A stretch of DNA of 6,377 nucleotides from Gammaproteobacteria bacterium (lineage in GTDB: Bacteria; Pseudomonadota; Gammaproteobacteria; HK1). The stretch's first letter is position 1; each line of letters opens with the position of its first letter. Shown here in pieces: positions 1 to 5,257 of this stretch. The position numbers and the translations under genes are program-made. Location of the stretch: contig JAGRHX010000330.1 of the NCBI GenBank assembly GCA_020444775.1, forward strand, positions 1 to 6,377, read 5' to 3'. Below the pieces are notes generated by a model that searched no databases, was not told the origin of the DNA, and saw only the letters and a program-made list of their open reading frames with translations.

Positions 1-777
1 TGGGTGATCAACGGACAGAAGATCTGGACCTCGCTCGCGCACGAGGCGGACTGGGGGGTGTTGATCGCACGCAGTGACTTCGATCTGCCCAAGCACGAAG
101 GTCTGACATTCTTCTTCTTGAGCACCCGAACCCCCGGGATCGAGATCCGCCCGATCAAGCAGATGTCCGGCGCGGCACACTTCAACGAGGTCTTCTTCGA
201 CGACGTGCGAGTGCCCGACAACCAGCGTCTGGGGCCGATCAACGGTGGTTGGAAGGTCGCGATGAGCCTGCTCACCGGCGAGCGCTACTCGCTCTACGAC
301 GACTTCGGACCGTCCTTCAAGGAGCTGTACACGCTCGCCCGGTCGTTGCGTATCGGTGAGGGGGCCGCGCTCGACGACCCGGCGGTACAGGAACGTCTGG
401 CCGATTTCCATGTCCGCTCGACCGCGCTTCGCTTCACCCGCTACCGGATCATGACCGCGCTCGGGCGCGGCGAGCCTGCCGGCCCCGAGGCATCCATCGG
501 CAAGGTGGTCGCGGCCAGCACCATCCAGGACGCCGCCGCCTACGCGCTCGAGTTACTGGGCGCCGCCGGTATCGAAGCGAGCCGGGAAATGCCGTTGGGT
601 GGCATCTTCGAGGAATCCTTTCTCGACTCGCCCGCCTTCAGGATCGCCGGCGGCACGGACGAGATCCTGCGCAACACGATAGCCGAGCGGGTGCTCGGTC
701 TGCCCCAGGATCCGCGTGTCGACAAGGGTATCCCGTTTCGTGACATCCCCACCGGAAGTGACACGGATTGTCGCTGA
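1..777 (+). CDS. Acyl-CoA dehydrogenase, 5'-truncated by the window edge
   Basis: Flavoprotein of the acyl-CoA dehydrogenase (ACAD) family; such enzymes oxidise acyl-CoA to trans-2-enoyl-CoA and pass electrons to ETF. The frame is open from base 1 (Trp-Val-Ile-Asn-Gly-Gln-Lys) to TGA at 775-777, giving 258 codons. About 130-150 N-terminal residues of a typical 380-400 residue ACAD lie outside the window. Seen: the middle beta-domain motif NGQKIWTS (codons 4-11), FNEVFFDDVRVP (codons 61-72), then the helical C-terminal domain with the flavin-side motif GGTDEILRNTIAERVLGLP near codons 217-235. The position of the MCAD-type catalytic Glu is Gly here (codon 217). A Glu in the helix-G motif TGER (codon 94) matches the base position of isovaleryl- and long-chain ACADs. 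A tail of about 23 residues follows the usual family end. The family call is firm; chain length or ring specificity cannot be told. It converges on the sensor kinase. Confidence 0.93.
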   Translation, partial: WVINGQKIWTSLAHEADWGVLIARSDFDLPKHEGLTFFFLSTRTPGIEIRPIKQMSGAAHFNEVFFDDVRVPDNQRLGPINGGWKVAMSLLTGERYSLYDDFGPSFKELYTLARSLRIGEGAALDDPAVQERLADFHVRSTALRFTRYRIMTALGRGEPAGPEASIGKVVAASTIQDAAAYALELLGAAGIEASREMPLGGIFEESFLDSPAFRIAGGTDEILRNTIAERVLGLPQDPRVDKGIPFRDIPTGSDTDCR

Positions 778-778
778 C

Positions 779-790
779 GGCCCCCCGGCC
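779..790. other. Short GC hairpin between convergent genes
   Basis: GGCC-CCCC-GGCC forms a 4-bp stem with a 4-base loop directly after the dehydrogenase stop codon and before the sensor kinase stop, in a gap of only 22 bases. Only two T residues follow on the plus strand, so it is not a convincing intrinsic terminator. The stem is short enough to be chance in GC-rich DNA. Confidence 0.2.
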
Positions 791-799
791 TTGCCGTGC

Positions 800-2968
800 T
801 CAAGCCTGGCGGGTGACCTCCGGCTCGACTGCGGCCAGGCAGAAGCGGAAGGTGGAGCCCCTGCCGGGTATGGACTCGACCTGTAGATCGCCACCATGAC
901 CGCGGGCGATCTTGCGGGCCAGGGTCAGGCCGAGACCGACGCCAGCGACTCGCCCCTGGTGATGCAGCCGCCCGAACAGCGAGAAGATCTTCTCCTGGTC
1001 GGCCGGATCGATGCCGATGCCGTTGTCACTCACGCTGATCTCGCAGCGCCCATTGCGCTGCTGCCAGCCAATGCGGACCTCGGGGCTGCGCTCAGCGGCC
1101 CTATACTTGATCGCATTGCCGATGAGGTTCTGCAACAACAGACGAAGCTGTGCCGGTCTGCCCCTGACCGCGCACACCGTGCTCGCGCGGTCGTCGATGC
1201 GGACGTCGGCATCACTGGCCGAGATGTCCGCGGACAGATCGCCGATGACCTCCTGGACCAGGTCGGGCAGTGACAAGGTCTCCAGCGTGCTCGGGCGTTC
1301 GATCACGCGGGCAAAATCGAGCACCGCGTTCGCGGTGGTCTCCAGACGTGCGCCTGCGTCGATTGCATACGCGAGCAGCTTGCGTCCCTCCTCGGGAAGC
1401 ACCTGCTGATGGCGCGACTGCAGACGCGCGAGCTGGGCACGCAGGGTCTTGATCGGCGCCCGCAAATCGTGGGAGGCGGCGTAGGCCAGCTCCGAGAGCT
1501 CCTCGTTCGCGACCTCGAGCATGCCCACGGTCTGTTCCAGCTCCTGGGCCTTGCCGGCAAGCTCCGCTTCGTTGCGCAGCCGTTCGGAGATGTCGGTGAT
1601 GGTGGCGAGCACGACCGTCTGGTTGTCACTATCGAATGAGCTCAGGCCGACCTCTATGGGCACCTGGGTGCCGTCGGCGCGATGCCCACGCAGCTCGAGC
1701 CCGCTACCCATGGCGCGTCTGCCCGGTGCCTGCATGAAGCCCTGACGCAACTGCGCGTGCCGTTGCCGCAGGCCATCCGGTACCAGGGTCTCGATGGGCC
1801 GGCCGTCGAGGCTGCCCGGTGGATGGCCGAAGAGGGTATAGGCCGACTCGTTCGCGTGCAGGATCCGGCCGTCCGCGGAGACCAGCACCAGGCCATTCGG
1901 ACTGACTTCCGTGAGGATGCGAAAACGCGACTCGGCCTCGCGCAGATGCTCTGCGGTCGCCGCGCGATCGCGGGCCGCCTGCGCTGATATCTCCAACGCT
2001 TGCTGCATCTGCACCGACTGCTGGAGCTGTCGGCGCAGCACCACGAAGGCCATGTAGATACCTGCCGCGACCAGGGACGCGAAGGCTACGCCCAACCAGG
2101 TCCACAGCGCGCTACGATGCAGCAGGCTCGTGGGCAGCCGCGTCATCAGATGCCAGTGTCGTTGGCCGCCGAGGTCGATGGTTCGCCACAGCCAGATGCC
2201 TTCGGCGTCGTGCAGACGACCCTCGGGCTTCCGGTCAGCGCGGATGGCCGTCTCCAGTGGACCGGGCAGGCGCTCGGCGGATTCAATGCTCACGCGTCCC
2301 GGGCTCGTGTGATACAGGGCGTGTCCGTCCGGGTCGATGAGGAATACCTGGGCCGAACCACGTGTCACGGCGCCGACGCTGAGCTCCTCGAAGAAGAAGC
2401 GCGTGTCCAGGTTGAGCACGGCAATACCCTCGCGTCCGAACGTCGGAACGTTCACCGGGGTCGCCAGCCTGAAGGTTGCCTCCAACGACTGCCCGTTCTG
2501 CTCACGTTCGGTGTTGGGCGCGATGGGCGACAGGAACACCTCACCGTCTGCAAGCGTGAGTGCATTGCGCACGTAATTCTGCTGCGATCTGTCTCGCAGT
2601 CGGTCATCGCTGGCCCGCACCAGGCCGCGAGCCGTGCGATCGATACGGATGCGTTCCCGACCGTCGTTGCCGAGCCAGCGCACCTGCAGGTATTCCTGAT
2701 TGTCGAGCATGAACCCGACCAGGTCCTGATGGATCGCATCGAGGTTTGCGCCGGTCTCATGCAGATGGCTGGCTACCGCCACGTCGGCCAGATAACGGAC
2801 ATCGCTGACCGCCACCCGGGTCCAGGCACGGACACGGGTAGCCATTGCATCGATCTCGACCACCGCGTCGTCGACACGCGCGGCTTCCTCGATCTGCACG
2901 ATTCGTGTGCCCACCAGCGCCGCGACACCCGCGATGGCCAGCAGGCCCAATGCAGAGCGGTAGGGCAT
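800..2968 (-). CDS. Membrane sensor histidine kinase (Cache-like sensor, PAS, HisKA, HATPase_c)
   Basis: Two-component sensor kinase of 722 residues, inner membrane, predicted to autophosphorylate on His and pass the phosphate to an unidentified response regulator. N-terminal membrane segment at about 5-22; periplasmic sensor at about 25-283, whose pattern (YLQVRWLGNDGRERIRID, GEVFLSP near 142-148, ATPVNVP, GIAVLNLDTRFFFEEL) resembles double-Cache sensors; second membrane segment at about 286-311; linker helix 312-345; PAS at about 346-462 (TEVSPNGLVLV, then ITDISERLRNE as the PAS/PAC exit); coiled coil 463-493; HisKA H-box with phospho-acceptor His500 in SHDLRAP. ATPase boxes: N-box with Asn614 and Asn618, G1 DNGIGI 648-653, F-box FSLF 662-665, G2 GVGLGL 676-681. 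All catalytic boxes are intact and there is no C-terminal receiver. ATG at 2968 is the only likely start: an in-frame TAG lies four codons upstream (2981-2983). Its ribosome site is weak. No regulator gene adjoins it. The ligand is unknown. Confidence 0.95.
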   Translation of the reverse strand: MPYRSALGLLAIAGVAALVGTRIVQIEEAARVDDAVVEIDAMATRVRAWTRVAVSDVRYLADVAVASHLHETGANLDAIHQDLVGFMLDNQEYLQVRWLGNDGRERIRIDRTARGLVRASDDRLRDRSQQNYVRNALTLADGEVFLSPIAPNTEREQNGQSLEATFRLATPVNVPTFGREGIAVLNLDTRFFFEELSVGAVTRGSAQVFLIDPDGHALYHTSPGRVSIESAERLPGPLETAIRADRKPEGRLHDAEGIWLWRTIDLGGQRHWHLMTRLPTSLLHRSALWTWLGVAFASLVAAGIYMAFVVLRRQLQQSVQMQQALEISAQAARDRAATAEHLREAESRFRILTEVSPNGLVLVSADGRILHANESAYTLFGHPPGSLDGRPIETLVPDGLRQRHAQLRQGFMQAPGRRAMGSGLELRGHRADGTQVPIEVGLSSFDSDNQTVVLATITDISERLRNEAELAGKAQELEQTVGMLEVANEELSELAYAASHDLRAPIKTLRAQLARLQSRHQQVLPEEGRKLLAYAIDAGARLETTANAVLDFARVIERPSTLETLSLPDLVQEVIGDLSADISASDADVRIDDRASTVCAVRGRPAQLRLLLQNLIGNAIKYRAAERSPEVRIGWQQRNGRCEISVSDNGIGIDPADQEKIFSLFGRLHHQGRVAGVGLGLTLARKIARGHGGDLQVESIPGRGSTFRFCLAAVEPEVTRQA

Positions 2969-3168
2969 GGACTCGACTCGCTACGGTATCGGCAGGGGCG
3001 ACAGCGGCCGCGGCGACCCAGAGACTCGGCCCATGCAGCCTTGTGTCGTGCACGCGGTCGGCGCACAGATGACCCTGGACCGGTCTGCCCCGCGGCGGCT
3101 TGCCAGGCGATGGATTGCAGGGCCGTGACCGACCGTGCCCGGTCCATCGACCTGGTATCGGTCAGGGC
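2969..3168. other. Intergenic gap upstream of the sensor kinase
   Basis: These 200 bases separate the MBL hydrolase stop from the kinase start, both on the minus strand. I see no conserved coding sequence: the open frames here are continuations of out-of-frame shadows. No good sigma-70 promoter for the kinase was found by eye. The octamer GGTATCGG occurs at both ends (2985-2992 and 3154-3161). The end near the MBL gene carries the inverted repeat listed separately. The gap is long for simple translational coupling, so the kinase may have its own, unrecognised promoter or be read through from the MBL gene. Confidence 0.5.
3126..3164 (-). terminator. Nested inverted repeat after the MBL hydrolase gene, possible terminator or RNA stem
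   Basis: TGACCGA (3126-3132) and TCGGTCA (3158-3164) are a perfect 7-bp inverted repeat, extended by a CC/GG pair past a two-base bulge. A smaller GGTC/GACC stem sits inside the loop. On the minus strand it starts four bases after the MBL stop codon, where a terminator would be. No T-tract follows, so intrinsic termination is doubtful. It may instead protect the 3' end or reduce read-through into the kinase. Confidence 0.35.
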
Positions 3169-4119
3169 TCACGATGATTGGCGTTCCAGCCACACCAGCA
3201 GACCCTGAGCATTGATCTCGAGATCCGTTGCCATGCGTTCCAGAGACTGCGCCTCGGACAGTGGGCTGGCATGGTGTCGTAGCATTTCCAACAGAAGGTC
3301 CGTGATGGCCGATTTGATCGCGCTCTTGCGGTCCGCGGCATCTGCCGCGGCCCTGGCAATGCGAGCGTGGGCATCGATCCCCAGGCGTAACTGTCGCTCG
3401 CCCTCCGGCACCGCGTCGACCCGGCCGAAGTGCGCGACGAACACCCGCTGCGGCGCATGACTCATGAGCTTGTCCAGCGTCTGGTGCCATTGGTCGGGGT
3501 CGAAGTCCACTGGCGAGGTGGTCGGAAACACGAAGCTGCGCCCGTCGTGGTCGAACTCCCTGAAGGAGACGCCAAAGGTGTCGCCTGCAAACAAGGAGCC
3601 GCTGGTGCGGTCGTATACGCAATAGTGATGGCTGGCATGACCTGGAGAGTGGATACAGAGGAGCTCGCGGCCGGCCAGGTCGATGACGCCGTCATCCTCG
3701 ATCGAGACGACCCGCTCGGCGGTAACCGGTTCGAGCGCGCCGAACGCCGCCTGGAAGGTCTCCTCGCCGTAGACCGCGACCGTGCCCGCCGCGAGACGGG
3801 TCGGATCGATCATATGCCGTGCACCCCTGGGGTGGACCACCAGACGTGCATTCGGAAAGCGCTGCATGAGCTGTCCACAGGCGCCGGCATGGTCCAGGTG
3901 CACGTGGGTCGGCATCACATAGTCGACGGCTTCGGCCGATAGCCCGCGCGCCTCGAGCAATTGCTGGATCGCCGCCGGCGTCTTGCGCGCACCGGTGTCG
4001 ATGATGGCGACCCGTCCGTTGGCTTCGAGCACGTAGCAGGCCGTCGAATCGGGCCCGTTGTGCAAGGTGTCGATCCGGTAGATTCCATGTCCCTGTGCTT
4101 GGAACAGCGGTGCCGGCAT
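3169..4119 (-). CDS. Metallo-beta-lactamase-fold hydrolase
   Basis: Complete 316-residue MBL-fold metal-dependent hydrolase, cytoplasmic (no signal peptide). Seen: strand IIDTGARK (39-46); core motif THVHLDHAG with His72, His74, Asp76 and His77; His161 in SPGHASHH; bridging Asp180 in LFAGD; His230 in VFVAHFG. This is the full ligand set of a glyoxalase II-type dinuclear centre, so it should be active. A helical C-terminal region of about 55 residues (about 262-316) follows, as in MBL proteins with an extra C-terminal domain. ATG at 4117-4119 has GGAGG (CCTCC on plus, 4131-4135) 11 bases upstream, supporting this start. It is divergent from the hydratase gene and upstream of the sensor kinase on the same strand. 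By context it could be a thioesterase, lactonase or other ester hydrolase in a CoA-linked pathway; that is inference, as this fold does not predict substrate. Confidence 0.92.
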   Translation of the reverse strand: MPAPLFQAQGHGIYRIDTLHNGPDSTACYVLEANGRVAIIDTGARKTPAAIQQLLEARGLSAEAVDYVMPTHVHLDHAGACGQLMQRFPNARLVVHPRGARHMIDPTRLAAGTVAVYGEETFQAAFGALEPVTAERVVSIEDDGVIDLAGRELLCIHSPGHASHHYCVYDRTSGSLFAGDTFGVSFREFDHDGRSFVFPTTSPVDFDPDQWHQTLDKLMSHAPQRVFVAHFGRVDAVPEGERQLRLGIDAHARIARAAADAADRKSAIKSAITDLLLEMLRHHASPLSEAQSLERMATDLEINAQGLLVWLERQSS

Positions 4120-4130
4120 GGTTGAGGGGT

Positions 4131-4135
4131 CCTCC
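4131..4135 (-). promoter_or_regulatory. Ribosome binding site of the MBL hydrolase
   Basis: CCTCC on the plus strand reads GGAGG on the minus strand, 11 bases before the ATG at 4117-4119. It is a consensus Shine-Dalgarno core at slightly long spacing and fixes the start. Confidence 0.7.
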
Positions 4136-4203
4136 GATGGCGGCGTGGCGTGGCGCCTGCACCTGCGGCGAATGGCTGTGTCCGCTGGGCATCTGGCCCT
4201 GAG

Positions 4204-4234
4204 CCGACACGTATGCGAACCGACAGACTACAAT
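4204..4234 (+). promoter_or_regulatory. Weak candidate sigma-70 promoter for the hydratase gene
   Basis: TACAAT at 4229-4234 matches the -10 consensus at five of six bases. CCGACA at 4204-4209 matches TTGACA at four of six, but the spacer is 19 bases, longer than the optimal 17. If used, the leader would be about 115 bases. TACAAT stands out in a GC-rich stretch, but this remains a guess by eye. Confidence 0.25.
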
Positions 4235-4340
4235 GTCGCCTCGGGTCGGAGCCAGCCCGCCGCCGTCCGTGGACGTATGCAGTCCCGCCGGCACCCAGGA
4301 GACATGTCCCTGGCGATCCCCGCTGGCAACACTCATCCTC

Positions 4341-4352
4341 GGAGGCTGGAAG
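4341..4352 (+). promoter_or_regulatory. Ribosome binding site of the hydratase gene
   Basis: GGAGG at 4341-4345 lies 12 bases before ATG 4358, and GGAAG at 4348-4352 lies 5 bases before it. Together they support 4358, not the far upstream ATG at 4118, as the true start. ATG 4304 has a GGAG only two bases away, which is too close. Confidence 0.65.
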
Positions 4353-4357
4353 CGACC

Positions 4358-5176
4358 ATGCATGACATGACAGCGCAAGCCGTAGGTGACGCGGCCCGTC
4401 TGCTCGCCGATCTGAGGCTGCGCGAAGCAGGCCGGGTCGAGCCCTTGCAGTGTCTGCCGGCGGCCTGTCGTCCGCGCACGCTGGACGATGCCTACGCCAT
4501 CCAGTCGGCGGTCAGCGAATGCTTGAGTCGCCGTTCACCCGGACCGACCGTGGGCTGGAAGATCGGCTGCACGACACGGGTGATGCAGCAGTATCTGGGC
4601 ATCGAGCATCCGTGCGCGGGTCGTCTGTACCGCGCTGGCGTGCATTCACCGTGGGTGACGCTGGATGTGAAGGCCTACTTCCAGCTCGGTCTGGAATGCG
4701 AGATCGCGGTTCGTCTGGGCGCGGATTGTCCGCCACGCCGGGCTGGGTATCGCGCCAGTCAGATGTCGGATCGGGTCGAGGCACTGATGGTCTCGATCGA
4801 GATTGTCGAGCATCGTTTCCGCGACTTCGCCGAAGCCGGCGCGCCGAGCCTCATTGCCGACGATTTCTTCTCCGCCGGGTGCGTGCACGGTGAACCGGTG
4901 CCGCTGTCAGACGTGGGCGATCCGAGTGTTCTCAGCGGTGGCTTCTGGGTCGATGGCGAGCCCCCGAAGCTGCGTGGCAGCGCGCGCGAGATCCTGGATG
5001 ATCCCATGAATGCCCTGGCGTGGCTTGCCGATCACGGCGCCGCGCACGGCACGCCGCTGCGGGCCGGTGAGATCGTCACTCTCGGCAGCGTGGTGAAGAC
5101 CGTCTATCCCGATGCCGGGACGACGCTGGTCGCGCGCTTCGAGGACCTGCCCGAGGCCTGCGTGCGGTTGCGCTGA
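4358..5176 (+). CDS. 2-keto-4-pentenoate hydratase / fumarylacetoacetate hydrolase-family enzyme
   Basis: 272-residue cytoplasmic enzyme of the MhpD/FAH-like family, whose members hydrate 2-hydroxypentadienoate or decarboxylate 4-oxalocrotonate in meta-cleavage pathways, using Mg2+ or Mn2+. Seen, numbered from ATG 4358: AYAIQSAV (46-53), GWKIG with Lys68, metal-type acidic pair in LECEIAV (Glu113, Glu115), Glu148 in SIEIVEHR, ADDFFSAG (168-174), DPMNALAWLADH (215-226) and the C-terminal pattern LRAGEIVTLGSVVKTV. Length matches MhpD (about 270). The metal ligands and Lys are kept, but the position of a conserved Asp in MhpD (QPDFG) appears to be Cys86 here (HPCAG), which suggests a subfamily with another substrate. 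The frame is open to ATG 4118, overlapping the MBL start; that 80-residue extension is Arg-rich, unlike the family, and has no good ribosome site. The gene diverges from the MBL gene and converges on the CoA-transferase. Exact substrate unknown. Confidence 0.9.
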   Translation: MHDMTAQAVGDAARLLADLRLREAGRVEPLQCLPAACRPRTLDDAYAIQSAVSECLSRRSPGPTVGWKIGCTTRVMQQYLGIEHPCAGRLYRAGVHSPWVTLDVKAYFQLGLECEIAVRLGADCPPRRAGYRASQMSDRVEALMVSIEIVEHRFRDFAEAGAPSLIADDFFSAGCVHGEPVPLSDVGDPSVLSGGFWVDGEPPKLRGSAREILDDPMNALAWLADHGAAHGTPLRAGEIVTLGSVVKTVYPDAGTTLVARFEDLPEACVRLR

Positions 5177-5194
5177 CGCGGGGCTCGCCCCGCG
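5177..5194 (+). terminator. Perfect GC-rich hairpin right after the hydratase stop
   Basis: CGCGGGGC-TC-GCCCCGCG is a perfect 18-base palindromic stem; allowing a CTCG tetraloop, the stem is 7 bp of G-C pairs only. It begins at the base after the TGA. Only TTT appears downstream (5201-5203), with no real T-tract, so a classical intrinsic terminator is uncertain. It could act as a terminator or 3'-end stabiliser between convergent genes, and would fold on either strand. Confidence 0.5.
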
Positions 5195-5249
5195 GCAGCG
5201 TTTCGAGCCCCAGAGGTTGTCAGCCGGAGGTCTCCAGCCGGACGTCGTC
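5177..5249. other. Convergent intergenic gap
   Basis: These 73 bases lie between the hydratase stop and the CoA-transferase stop on the opposite strand. They contain the perfect hairpin and the first two of the CAGCCG repeats. No open frame of family resemblance was seen. Terminators for both genes would be expected here. Confidence 0.5.
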
Positions 5250-5257
5250 TCAGCCGA
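5221..5257. repeat. Three short CAGCCG-type direct repeats
   Basis: CAGCCGGA occurs at 5221-5228 and 5235-5242, and CAGCCGA at 5251-5257, spaced 14 and 16 bases apart. The last one overlaps the stop codon of the CoA-transferase gene (5250-5252). The copies are small and may be chance or slippage in a short convergent gap. Confidence 0.3.

Larger units (their letters stand above)
4120..4357. promoter_or_regulatory. Divergent intergenic control region
   Basis: These 238 bases lie between the divergent MBL hydrolase and hydratase starts, so promoters for both should be here. The region holds a ribosome site at each end, a weak plus-strand promoter candidate, and an octamer ACGTATGC present twice (4209-4216 and 4273-4280). 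The plus-strand frame that enters the hydratase is open throughout, but its translation shows no family resemblance and I treat it as non-coding. No convincing minus-strand promoter was found by eye. Confidence 0.6.

Noticed and set aside
2985..3161. Octamer GGTATCGG at both ends of the kinase upstream gap as attachment-site-like repeats
   Set aside because: Eight bases is too short, and there is no integrase, transposase or composition change nearby.
2000..3208. 402-codon plus-strand open frame opposite the sensor kinase
   Set aside because: It runs antisense through the clear kinase domains and across the intergenic gap, its product has no recognisable domain, and long antisense frames are common in GC-rich genes.
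2981..3622. 213-codon minus-strand frame ending just upstream of the kinase start
   Set aside because: It overlaps the MBL C-terminus out of frame and its translation is low-complexity Arg/Pro/Gly; its stop also rules out an N-terminal extension of the kinase.
3692..4378. 228-codon minus-strand open frame across the divergent region
   Set aside because: It overlaps the MBL gene in another frame and the product is Arg/Gly-rich with no family motif; the true frame carries all metal ligands.
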